64,000 bases of DNA, taken from Chryseobacterium echinoideorum (GTDB lineage Bacteria; Bacteroidota; Bacteroidia; Flavobacteriales; Weeksellaceae). Both the position numbers and the translations under genes were made by a program. The DNA is taken from positions 62,001-126,000 of the forward strand of contig NZ_VKNW01000010.1 in NCBI RefSeq assembly GCF_007474535.1, read 5' to 3'. Below are positions 7,975-16,673 of this stretch, piece after piece (the stretch's first letter is position 1; every line of letters starts with the position of its first letter). The notes under the pieces were generated by a model, which saw only the letters and a program-made list of their open reading frames with translations, was not told the DNA's origin and ran no database searches.

Positions 7975-9219
7975 ATGAGCAAAGAATTTTTTGATGTTCT
8001 TGTCATAGGAGCAGGTCCTTCAGGATGTGTCTCTTCTTCGTACTTGAAGAACAACAACATCAATGTGAAAGTGGTTGAAAAAGCCAAATTCCCCAGATTG
8101 GTTGTTGGCGAAAGCTTAATCCCAAGAGTGATGGATCATTTTGAAGAAGCAGGCTTATTTCAGGCTTTGGATAAAATTGGTTTTGAGAAAAAACTCGGCG
8201 CAAGATTTCTGAGAGGAAATGAAGTTTGTATTTTTGATTTCAGCAATAAATTTGGTGAAGGCTGGGACTGGACATGGCAGGTTCCCAGAGCTGATTTTGA
8301 TCAGGTTTTAGCTCAGGAAGTCCTTAATAAAGGAATTGATCTCGAATTTGAAACAGAAGTAATCGGAATTGAGTTTAACGGAAGCGATTCTGTCACCACT
8401 GTAAAGAATAAAAACGGAGAAACCAAAGAAATTCACGCTAAGTTTGTGATAGATTCCAGTGGTTACGGAAGAGTTTTACCAAGGCTTCTGGATTTGGAAA
8501 AACCTTCGAAACTTTCTCCGCACTCTGCAATTTTTTCCCATTTACAAGATATTCACAGAGAACAAGGCACAGAAGGAACTTTAATTTCTTTTGATATTAT
8601 TGAAACTGAAGTCTGGCTTTGGGTAATCCCTTTTTCTAATGGCAATACAAGTGTCGGAATTGTAGGACCAACTGAGTATATTGATAAATTATCTGAAAAT
8701 GGTGATACCGAAGAAGCTTTGAGAAAAGCAATTTCTCTTTCCGAATATTATGTGAAACGTTTTGGAGATGTGGAGTTTTTATTTGAACCAAAACATTTGA
8801 AAGATTATTCCTGTTCGGTTAAAAAATTATACGGAGACGGATTTGCTTTGACGGGAAATGCGTCAGAATTTCTTGATCCTGTTTTCTCATCAGGGATGGC
8901 ATTCGCAACAGAATCCGGAATGCTGGCTGCAAAATTAGCTTTAAGACAGCTAAACGGTGAAAAAATTGATTGGCAGAAAGAATATTCGGATTACATTTTA
9001 TATGGTGTGAATGTTTTCACTACATATGTGAAAGAATGGTACACCGGAAATCTTCAGGAGTTGTTTTTCCATCAGCCGGAAAATCCGGATGTGAAAAGAA
9101 AAATCTGCGCAGTTTTAGCCGGTTACGTCTGGGACAAGAAAAATACTTTCGTGAGGATACACGATTCTGCAGTCAAAAATCTTGCAGAATTTATTAAAGC
9201 TGAAAAACAAAAAATATAA
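7975..9219 (+). CDS. Flavin-dependent halogenase-like oxidoreductase
   Basis: 414 residues from the ATG at 7975; a TTG two codons earlier is possible but unnecessary. A Rossmann motif GAGPSG lies at residues 12-17, and VGESLIP near 44-50 is the conserved block after it. Trp214-Leu-Trp-Val-Ile-Pro219 fits the WxWxIP motif of FAD-dependent halogenases, which keeps these enzymes from acting as monooxygenases. A lysine at about residue 73 (EKKLGARF) lies where the catalytic Lys of PrnA-type enzymes is expected. Many flexirubins are chlorinated on the aryl ring, so a role in chlorinating the pigment is likely. It is the only plus-strand gene of the cluster and has its own promoter. Confidence 0.75.
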   Translation: MSKEFFDVLVIGAGPSGCVSSSYLKNNNINVKVVEKAKFPRLVVGESLIPRVMDHFEEAGLFQALDKIGFEKKLGARFLRGNEVCIFDFSNKFGEGWDWTWQVPRADFDQVLAQEVLNKGIDLEFETEVIGIEFNGSDSVTTVKNKNGETKEIHAKFVIDSSGYGRVLPRLLDLEKPSKLSPHSAIFSHLQDIHREQGTEGTLISFDIIETEVWLWVIPFSNGNTSVGIVGPTEYIDKLSENGDTEEALRKAISLSEYYVKRFGDVEFLFEPKHLKDYSCSVKKLYGDGFALTGNASEFLDPVFSSGMAFATESGMLAAKLALRQLNGEKIDWQKEYSDYILYGVNVFTTYVKEWYTGNLQELFFHQPENPDVKRKICAVLAGYVWDKKNTFVRIHDSAVKNLAEFIKAEKQKI

Positions 9220-9244
9220 AAGACTGAAGTTCCAGACCTTATAT

Positions 9245-10558
9245 TTATCTTAAATCTATGAAATTAATAGGTTTTCTGCTGTTTGGGTTAAAAACAGTTT
9301 TAGACAAAACATCAAAATCAACTACTTCAATTTTTGGGCTTACTCTTAATTTTGCCCTGAAATGATCCCTTATTTCGCTTACAAAATTATCCTTGCTGAT
9401 TTCCGTGCTTAATTTGATCATGATTTCATCTAACCCAATTTCATTGGACTGAATAACAATTTGGTAACATAAAATCCCATCAAAATCATTCAGAATATCA
9501 CTCATGGCAGGCGGGTATAAAGTCGTTCCTTTATATTTGATCATCTGCTGTTTCCTGCCGATAACCGGACCCAATCTCATTGTATTTCTGCCGCATTGGC
9601 ATGGCTCATAATGAGCTTTTACAAGATCTCCGGTTTTAAATCTCAATAAAGGTAAAGCTTCCACACCTAAGGTCGTAATCGTTAATTCTCCGCTCTCACC
9701 GTCTTTTACAGGTTTTTCATTCTCGTCAAGAATTTCGGTAATAATTAATTCCGGATGTTGATGTCCGCCATTTTGAAATATACACTCCGTAAAAGCGGTA
9801 CTCATCTCTGTTGACGCATAGGTAGAAAACAGCTGAATATCCCATTTTTCTTTGATTTTCTGAGAAAGAATATTATCTGTAAAATCCTGATTTTTGAGAC
9901 TTTCACCTATGCAAACCGCAGCTGTTACACTTGAGTTTTGATAATTGATCCCGTGTTTTTCTGCGTAGTCAATCATTTTTAATAAAAACGACGGAACGGT
10001 TATCAAATATTTTGGTCTATATCTAAAAATAGAATCCCATTGAAGCTCGGGAATTCCAGGTCCCATTCTGACAACACTTGCTCCCATTTTTCTTAAACCT
10101 AAAAAATACGCAAGACCGGCCATGAATCTTTTATCAATCGTGGTAATCATCTGTACAACGTCACCTTTTTTGATTCCTGCACAGGCAAAAGAAATCGCTT
10201 CATTGTAAGCCAACCGCTCAAGATCCTGATCAGAAAGACCAAAAGTCACCGGATCACCCAAAGTTCCGGAAGTTGTGCTGTAATCGACGATTTTATCCTG
10301 CGGAATACAAAAAAAATCATCATTGTATTGCTGAAGGTCATTCTTTGTGGTAGTTGGAATTTTCTGTAAATCTTCCAGTTTCTGAATTTCAGAAATCTGA
10401 ATGTCATTTTCTATGAACAATCTTTGATAAAAAGGCGAATGTTTTTCAAGATACTGTAAAAGCTCCTGAAGTTTTTCTTCCTGAAAAACTTTTATTTCCT
10501 GAATGGTAGATTTCTCAATGAGTGGGAAGAGTTCCAATAGTTTAAATTTAGATAACAA
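9245..10558 (-). CDS. PaaK-like AMP-forming aryl-CoA/ACP ligase
   Basis: 437 residues, the size of phenylacetate-CoA ligase family proteins. The phosphate-binding loop YSTTSGTLGDP lies near residue 95, with FSTYASTEMSTAF, the aryl-adenylate block FKTGDL and GRKQQMIKYKG further on. It should activate an aromatic acid as an adenylate; in this cluster 4-coumarate is the expected substrate and the cluster ACP or CoA the acceptor (inference). The start appears to be TTG at 10558 because an in-frame TGA lies three codons upstream and no early ATG exists. The gene faces the halogenase-like gene tail to tail, with 25 bases between them. Confidence 0.78.
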   Translation of the reverse strand: MLSKFKLLELFPLIEKSTIQEIKVFQEEKLQELLQYLEKHSPFYQRLFIENDIQISEIQKLEDLQKIPTTTKNDLQQYNDDFFCIPQDKIVDYSTTSGTLGDPVTFGLSDQDLERLAYNEAISFACAGIKKGDVVQMITTIDKRFMAGLAYFLGLRKMGASVVRMGPGIPELQWDSIFRYRPKYLITVPSFLLKMIDYAEKHGINYQNSSVTAAVCIGESLKNQDFTDNILSQKIKEKWDIQLFSTYASTEMSTAFTECIFQNGGHQHPELIITEILDENEKPVKDGESGELTITTLGVEALPLLRFKTGDLVKAHYEPCQCGRNTMRLGPVIGRKQQMIKYKGTTLYPPAMSDILNDFDGILCYQIVIQSNEIGLDEIMIKLSTEISKDNFVSEIRDHFRAKLRVSPKIEVVDFDVLSKTVFNPNSRKPINFIDLR

Positions 10559-10801
10559 ATTTATTCAAATTAAAAGTTAGAAGCCAAATGACAGAAAAAT
10601 TTTATCCCACAAAAATATCATTTCATTCATTAAAAATTAAAACTAAAACAGGAGCTGTTTTAAGCAGTTATGATTCACTTCAAAAAATGTTTGAATTTTT
10701 GTGTTTTTTTAAAAAAAGCAATCAAAATAAACATATATTATAAACCGTTAAAATTCACTAAATTTGCCAACTTAATTAATCAACGAAATTGAGAAATTAC
10801 A

Positions 10802-13800
10802 ATGAGCCAATTTAAAGAATATAAAAACCTCAATCTTATAGACGTAGCCGAAAATGTTTCGGAGTTCTGGAAAGCAAATGACACTTTTGCAAAAAGTGTG
10901 GAAACACGTCAGGGAAATCCTGAGTTTGTGTTTTACGAAGGACCGCCTTCAGCCAACGGAATGCCCGGAATTCACCACGTTATGGCAAGAGCATTGAAAG
11001 ATATTTTCTGTCGTTACCAAACGCAGAACGGAAAGCAGGTTTTCCGTAAAGCAGGTTGGGACACGCACGGACTTCCCGTAGAATTAGGAGTTGAAAAAGA
11101 ACTTGGAATCACAAAAGAAGATATTGGCAAAAAAATTTCGATTGAAGATTACAACAAAGCTTGTCGTGAAGCAGTAATGCGCTACACGGATGTTTGGAAC
11201 AACCTTACCGAGAAAATCGGATATTGGGTAGATTTGGAAGATCCATATATCACGTACAAATCAAAATACATGGAAACCGTTTGGTGGTTGCTAAAGCAAT
11301 TGTACAGCAAAGAATTGTTGTATAAAGGTTACACAATACAACCGTATTCTCCAAAAGCAGGAACCGGACTTTCTTCTCACGAGCTAAATCAGCCGGGAAC
11401 TTACCGTGATGTTACCGACACTACAATTGTTGCCCAATTTAAAGTTAAAAAAGATTCTTCAGAATTATTCAACGATGTTGACGGAGATGTAAACATTTTA
11501 GCTTGGACGACAACTCCGTGGACTTTACCTTCAAACACAGCTTTGGCGGTAGGAAGAGATATTGAATATGTTGTAGTGAAAACTTTCAACCAATATACTT
11601 TTGAGCCTATAACCGTTGTTTTAGCAAGAGTTTTATTGGAGAAAAATTTCGGTAAAAAATTCGTAGAAGGAACTGATGAAGATTTGTCAAATTATACTTC
11701 AGACAGCAAAACTATACCCTATAAGATTCTAAAAGAATTTACCGGAGAAAAGTTAGCCGAAACTCAATACGAGCAATTAATTCCTTGGTTTACCCCAAAT
11801 GAAAATCCTGAGAAGGCATTCAGAGTGATTATCGGAGATTTCGTAACAACGGAAGACGGTACAGGTATCGTACACATCGCTCCTACCTTTGGTGCAGATG
11901 ATGCAAGAGTTGCTAAAGAAAACGGAGTTCCGCCAATGTTGGTGAAAGATGAAAATGACAATCTGGTTCCCCTTGTTGATTTGCAGGGTAAATTTATTAA
12001 AGGAAAAAATATTCCTGAATTATTTTCAGGAAAATATATTAAAAACGAATATTACGATGAAGGAACTGCTCCTGAAAAGTCTTGGGATGTAGAACTTGCC
12101 ATTTTGCTGAAAACAGAAAACAAAGCTTTCAAAGTAGAGAAATATGTTCACAGCTACCCACATTGCTGGAGAACCGATAAACCTGTATTGTACTATCCGC
12201 TTGATTCATGGTTTGTGAAAATGTCTCAGGTGAAAAACCGTTTGGTAGAACTCAACGAAACCATCAACTGGAAACCGAAATCTACAGGAGAAGGTCGCTT
12301 CGCAAACTGGCTTGAAAATGTAAACGACTGGAATCTTTCCCGATCAAGATATTGGGGAATCCCATTGCCAATCTGGAGAACAGAAGATCTGAAAGAAGAA
12401 AAAATCATCGGTTCTGTAGAAGAATTATATAATGAAATTGAGAAATCTATCGCTGCAGGATTGATGACAGAAAATCCGTTCAAAGGTTTTGAAATCGGAA
12501 ATATGTCTGAAGAAAATTATTCTTTGGTTGATTTACACAAAAACATCGTTGATAAAATCGTTTTAGTTTCAGACTCAGGAAAAGCAATGAACCGTGAAAG
12601 CGATTTGATCGATGTTTGGTTTGATTCCGGAGCGATGCCTTATGCACAATTACATTATCCTTTTGAAAACAAAGAATTAATTGATAACAATAAAGCATTC
12701 CCAGCAGATTTTATTGCTGAAGGCGTTGACCAAACTCGTGGATGGTTCTATACACTTCACGCGATCGGAACAGCAGTGTTTGATTCAGTTGCTTATAAAA
12801 ATGTGATGAGTAACGGACTTGTTTTGGATAAAAACGGTCAGAAAATGTCCAAACGCCTCGGAAATGCAGTTGATCCGTTTGAAACTCTTGCAGTTTACGG
12901 ACCGGATGCAACGCGTTGGTATATGATTTCAAACGCAAATCCTTGGGAAAACCTGAAATTTGACATCGAAGGAATTGATGAGGTAAGAAGAAAATTCTTC
13001 GGAACTTTATACAATACTTATTCATTCTTCGCTTTATATGCGAATGTTGACGGATTTAATTATTCTGAAAAAGAAATTGAAAACAGACCGGAAATCGACC
13101 GTTGGATCTTATCTGAATTAAATCTTTTAATTAAAGAAGTAAAAGCATTCTACGAAGATTATGAACCGACAAAAGTGGCAAGAGCAATCAGCACTTTTGT
13201 GAATGATAATTTAAGTAACTGGTACGTAAGATTGTGCAGAAGACGTTTCTGGAAAGGAGATTATTCTGATGACAAAATCTCAGCTTACCAGACTTTATAT
13301 ACCTGTCTGGAAACGGTTGCTAAATTATCTGCACCAATTGCTCCGTTCTTTATGGATCAATTGTATCAGGATTTGAATAAAGTAACAGGAAAAGACAGCA
13401 ATGAATCTGTACATCTAACAGATTTCCCTGTTGTGAATGAAAGTTTAATTGACCAGGATTTGGTGGAAAAAACACATTTGGCGCAAAACATCACAAGTAT
13501 GGTTTTCTCATTGAGAAAAAAGGAAAACGTAAAAGTTCGTCAGCCGTTACAAAAAGTATTGATTCCTGTCTTGGATTCTAAAACTGAAGAACAGATTTTA
13601 GCAGTAGCAGAATTAATTAAACAGGAAGTTAATGTTAAAGAATTGCAATTAATCAATGCAGAAGAAGCATCTCATTTAATTGTAAAACAGATTAAACCGA
13701 ACTTCAAAACATTAGGTTCGAGACTTGGAAAAGACATGAAAGTTGTTGGTAATGAAATCAATAACCTTTCAGCAGAGCAGATTGCTTCTTTAGAAAAAAA

Positions 13801-14191
13801 TGGAAGCATCCATATTCAGGGATATGAAATTACAACAGCCGATGTTGAAATTTCTACAAAAGACATTCCGGGCTGGACGGTAACTTCTGACGGAAAAACA
13901 ACTGTGGCATTAGATTTGAAGCTGACAGATGAATTAAAATCTGAAGGGATCGCAAGAGAGTTTATCAACAGAATTCAGAATATCAGAAAAGAAAAAGATT
14001 TTGAATTAACAGATAAAATCAGCATCATTTTGGAAGAAAACAATCCTTATCTTGAACAAATCAGACAAAATGAAGAATATATTTCATCTGAGGTGTTGTC
14101 AAACAAAATAGAAGTTGTATCTTCACTTTCAAATTTTAACGAAATCGACATTGATGACCAAAATTTTAAAGTGAATGTTGAAAAAAATTAA
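10802..14191 (+). CDS. ileS: Isoleucyl-tRNA synthetase, type 2 with swapped GxHH signature
   Basis: 1129 residues, full length for IleRS. It charges tRNA-Ile with isoleucine in the cytoplasm. The class I signature region reads PSANGMPGIHHV, with Gly56-Ile-His-His59 where HxGH is usual: the first and third residues are exchanged. The second signature KMSKR is at 681-685 and the CP1 editing region (WTTTPWTLPSN) is intact. The long eukaryote-like form and GxHH mark an IleRS2, a type known for mupirocin resistance. It is followed by a DksA-like protein and lspA on the same strand. A TAAATTTG box at 10759-10766 may be its -7 element. Confidence 0.97.
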   Translation: MSQFKEYKNLNLIDVAENVSEFWKANDTFAKSVETRQGNPEFVFYEGPPSANGMPGIHHVMARALKDIFCRYQTQNGKQVFRKAGWDTHGLPVELGVEKELGITKEDIGKKISIEDYNKACREAVMRYTDVWNNLTEKIGYWVDLEDPYITYKSKYMETVWWLLKQLYSKELLYKGYTIQPYSPKAGTGLSSHELNQPGTYRDVTDTTIVAQFKVKKDSSELFNDVDGDVNILAWTTTPWTLPSNTALAVGRDIEYVVVKTFNQYTFEPITVVLARVLLEKNFGKKFVEGTDEDLSNYTSDSKTIPYKILKEFTGEKLAETQYEQLIPWFTPNENPEKAFRVIIGDFVTTEDGTGIVHIAPTFGADDARVAKENGVPPMLVKDENDNLVPLVDLQGKFIKGKNIPELFSGKYIKNEYYDEGTAPEKSWDVELAILLKTENKAFKVEKYVHSYPHCWRTDKPVLYYPLDSWFVKMSQVKNRLVELNETINWKPKSTGEGRFANWLENVNDWNLSRSRYWGIPLPIWRTEDLKEEKIIGSVEELYNEIEKSIAAGLMTENPFKGFEIGNMSEENYSLVDLHKNIVDKIVLVSDSGKAMNRESDLIDVWFDSGAMPYAQLHYPFENKELIDNNKAFPADFIAEGVDQTRGWFYTLHAIGTAVFDSVAYKNVMSNGLVLDKNGQKMSKRLGNAVDPFETLAVYGPDATRWYMISNANPWENLKFDIEGIDEVRRKFFGTLYNTYSFFALYANVDGFNYSEKEIENRPEIDRWILSELNLLIKEVKAFYEDYEPTKVARAISTFVNDNLSNWYVRLCRRRFWKGDYSDDKISAYQTLYTCLETVAKLSAPIAPFFMDQLYQDLNKVTGKDSNESVHLTDFPVVNESLIDQDLVEKTHLAQNITSMVFSLRKKENVKVRQPLQKVLIPVLDSKTEEQILAVAELIKQEVNVKELQLINAEEASHLIVKQIKPNFKTLGSRLGKDMKVVGNEINNLSAEQIASLEKNGSIHIQGYEITTADVEISTKDIPGWTVTSDGKTTVALDLKLTDELKSEGIAREFINRIQNIRKEKDFELTDKISIILEENNPYLEQIRQNEEYISSEVLSNKIEVVSSLSNFNEIDIDDQNFKVNVEKN

Positions 14192-14250
14192 TATTTAATT
14201 GTTGTTTTTTCAAATTCCAATTTATAATTTTATTAAAAAGAAAAAGAGCC

Positions 14251-14631
14251 ATGCAAGACGAAAGAGTGCGATACAGCGACGCTGATTTACAGGAATTTAA
14301 AAAAGTAATTAAAGAAAAAATAGATAAAGCTGAGAGAGATCTTCAGCTGATCAGAGAGAGTTTCATTAATGACCAGAATAATGGCACAGATGATACCTCA
14401 CCTACATTCAAAGCTTTTGAAGAAGGTGCTGAAACATTGAGTAAAGAACAGAATTCTATTCTTGCCGGAAGACAGGAGAAGTTTGTACGTGATCTGAAAA
14501 ATGCGCTGATCAGGATTGAAAACAAAACATACGGCATCTGCAGAGTGACCGGAAAGCTGATTCCGAAAGAAAGGCTTCTTGCCGTTCCGCACGCTACACT
14601 AAGTATTGAAGCTAAAAATATGCAGAGATAA
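14251..14631 (+). CDS. TraR/DksA-family protein lacking most zinc cysteines
   Basis: 126 residues. The N-terminal two thirds form a long charged helical hairpin (about residues 5-85), as in DksA coiled coils that enter the RNA polymerase secondary channel. The C-terminal part YGICRVTGKLIPKERLLAVP has the shape of the DksA zinc-finger core, but only one Cys remains where four ligands are usual. Flavobacterial homologues often show this loss. It may modulate transcription initiation with ppGpp; that is family knowledge, not shown here. It lies 59 bases after ileS and upstream of lspA, a frequent arrangement in this group. Confidence 0.82.
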   Translation: MQDERVRYSDADLQEFKKVIKEKIDKAERDLQLIRESFINDQNNGTDDTSPTFKAFEEGAETLSKEQNSILAGRQEKFVRDLKNALIRIENKTYGICRVTGKLIPKERLLAVPHATLSIEAKNMQR

Positions 14632-14717
14632 TTATTTTATCTTATTTTTGTAAATAATTAATTGGGTTTATATAATGTTTTTACAGCATTTTATAAACCT
14701 ATTTTTTAATTATAACT

Positions 14718-14963
14718 ATGAATGAGTTTTTGATTTTAGTCGTGATCGTTGCTGCAGTTTTGGTGTTTTTTAACAGAGAAAAACTAAAGCAGAGGTTTTT
14801 TCCTGAAAAGGAGAAAAATTACACGATTGACGATAAATTTAATTCTGACAAGCGCGAAAGAGAGAAGGAAATAGACAGACTTCTTAGTAAAATGGGTAAA
14901 AACGGAATCAATGACCTCTCTGCAAAAGAGAGAAAAAGACTTGATGAACTTTCCCGTAAATAA
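14718..14963 (+). CDS. Small membrane-anchored DUF6576-like protein
   Basis: 81 residues: one transmembrane segment (about 3-18), then a basic and charged tail. The tail reads YTIDDKFNSDKREREKEIDRLL then LSAKERKRLDELS, a pattern I know from the C-terminal tail of Bacteroidetes rhomboid-like proteins (DUF6576). Here it stands alone on a single membrane anchor. Function is unknown. It is co-directional with the genes on both sides and only 15 bases from the next one. Confidence 0.6.
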   Translation: MNEFLILVVIVAAVLVFFNREKLKQRFFPEKEKNYTIDDKFNSDKREREKEIDRLLSKMGKNGINDLSAKERKRLDELSRK

Positions 14964-14978
14964 TTTTAAAATTGAACA

Positions 14979-15170
14979 ATGGAATCTATCATCGTACACA
15001 CCAAAAATTCTATGGAAATGAATGCGCTCAAAAGCGTATTGAAGGAAATGGGAATTAAATATGAAAAATTTCACACCAAAAATACTTTTCACAATCAGAA
15101 AACGATTAAAAAAGTAATTGATAAGAAAAACGAAAAAATAAATAAACCTTCAAAACCAAAAGGACTGTAA
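14979..15170 (+). CDS. Small basic protein, DUF2683-like
   Basis: 63 residues, strongly basic at the C-terminus. It opens MESIIVHTKNSMEMNALKSV, close to a family of small Bacteroidetes proteins that begin with an IVHPKN-type motif and often act as the antitoxin-like half of small modules. No toxin partner is adjacent. Its stop overlaps the lspA start (TAATG), so the two are translationally coupled. The role is not known. Confidence 0.6.
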   Translation: MESIIVHTKNSMEMNALKSVLKEMGIKYEKFHTKNTFHNQKTIKKVIDKKNEKINKPSKPKGL

Positions 15171-15811
15171 TGAAGAAGATTGCTTTGGTAACCTTTCTTA
15201 TCTTATTGATAGATCAGGCTTCTAAAATTTATGTGAAAACAAATTTCCAGCTTAATGAAAGCATTCCCGTAATTAATGGCTTTTTTAATAAAACTTTTGT
15301 TGAAAATCCCGGAATGGCGTATGGCTTTCACTTCGGAGGAATTATTGGCAAATACTTTCTTGTGATTGTTCGTTTGTTTCTGATTGGCGGAATGATCTAT
15401 CTCTTTAAAAAATGGCTGAAAAGAGGAGAATCTAATTATCTCCTGATTCCAATGGCTATGATTTTCGCAGGAGCCATCGGAAATTTAATCGACGGAATGT
15501 TCTATGGTTTAATATTCGACAGCGGAACCGTCTTTGATGAAAATACCGGAAGATGGATCGGCTATGGCGGAGTTTCCAAATTGGTTCCTTTCGGCGAAGG
15601 ATATTCTGCGTTTATGAAAGGCTGTGTGGTAGATATGCTGCATTTTCCTATTGTAGACTGGAATGTACCTGAAAGCTGGCCTCTGATTGGCGGAAAGCAC
15701 ATTGAGTTTTTTAAATATATTTTTAATATTGCCGATTCTGCAATCACTGTAGGAGCTGCACTATTGTTAATTTTCAGGAAAAAAGCATTTCCAAACGGAT
15801 TGGAATTCTAA
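15170..15811 (+). CDS. lspA: Lipoprotein signal peptidase (signal peptidase II)
   Basis: 213 residues with four membrane segments. The catalytic aspartates are Asp108 in GAIGNLIDGMFYG and Asp155 in GCVVDMLHF. It cleaves prolipoprotein signal peptides before the lipid-modified Cys in the inner membrane. The protein is longer than the roughly 165-residue E. coli enzyme, mostly through a loop of about 30 residues between the two aspartates (about 114-145), a common Bacteroidetes feature. The window encodes several lipoproteins it could process. The start ATG overlaps the preceding stop. Confidence 0.95.
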   Translation: MKKIALVTFLILLIDQASKIYVKTNFQLNESIPVINGFFNKTFVENPGMAYGFHFGGIIGKYFLVIVRLFLIGGMIYLFKKWLKRGESNYLLIPMAMIFAGAIGNLIDGMFYGLIFDSGTVFDENTGRWIGYGGVSKLVPFGEGYSAFMKGCVVDMLHFPIVDWNVPESWPLIGGKHIEFFKYIFNIADSAITVGAALLLIFRKKAFPNGLEF

Positions 15812-15825
15812 AATATCCTCACAAG

Positions 15826-16470
15826 ATGAAAAAAATACTGAAAAACTTTTTAAAATTTTTCCTGCTTCTTTTTGTGGCAGGATTTATTTTTGTTGTATTT
15901 GCTAATTACAGCATTAAAAAAAGTACCGAACCTTTTCTATATGATACCATTTCACCGATTCCGCAAACTAAAACTGCAATACTTTTAGGAACAAGCAAAA
16001 CACTGAGTAACGGTTATCCGAATGCGTATTTCACCAACCGTATAAAAGCGGCGGCAGACTTATATAAAAGCGGGAAAATTCAATACATCATCGTAAGCGG
16101 TGACAACAGCAGGAAAGATTACAACGAACCTGAAGATATGCAGCAGGCTCTGATGCAGTATGGAATTCCACAGGATAAAATATTTCTTGATTTTGCAGGA
16201 TTCAGAACTTTAGATTCGGTAGTAAGAGCCAAAGAAATTTTCGGTCAGAAGCAACTGATTATCATTTCGCAAAAATTTCATAACGAAAGAGCAGTCTTTC
16301 TTGCCAGAAAAAACGGTATTGAAGCGTACGGCTATAATGCTGAAAATGTCAATAAATATGCTGGTTTAAAAACAAATCTCAGAGAATATCTTGCAAAATC
16401 TAAAGTTTACTGGGATCTTGTGTTTGGCGTGGATCCTAAATTTGGTGGTGATAAAGTTTTAATTCCGTAG
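15826..16470 (+). CDS. SanA/YdcF-like DUF218 membrane protein
   Basis: 214 residues with one N-terminal membrane segment (about 9-28) and a DUF218 domain facing the periplasm. The motifs AILLGTSKTLSNG, IVSGDNSRKDYNEP and IISQKFHNERAVFLARKNG match the SanA branch, linked in E. coli to envelope barrier function and vancomycin exclusion at high temperature. The start lies 14 bases after the lspA stop, so it is probably the last gene of that operon. The biochemical activity of the family is not settled. Confidence 0.85.
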   Translation: MKKILKNFLKFFLLLFVAGFIFVVFANYSIKKSTEPFLYDTISPIPQTKTAILLGTSKTLSNGYPNAYFTNRIKAAADLYKSGKIQYIIVSGDNSRKDYNEPEDMQQALMQYGIPQDKIFLDFAGFRTLDSVVRAKEIFGQKQLIIISQKFHNERAVFLARKNGIEAYGYNAENVNKYAGLKTNLREYLAKSKVYWDLVFGVDPKFGGDKVLIP

Positions 16471-16673
16471 TTTTCTTATAAAAACTTATGTTTTCAATTT
16501 CCGGGTACAGATTCTATTTTAAGACCGAAAATTAGAGCCATCAAAAATAGTTTTTCATAATGATCATCATTTTAAAGTAAATAAAAAGTGATAATCTTCA
16601 TAGATTAAAAACATCTTAAACAAGCTCGGATATTTATTTATTTAATATTTTTGTAACATAAAATTTATACGAA

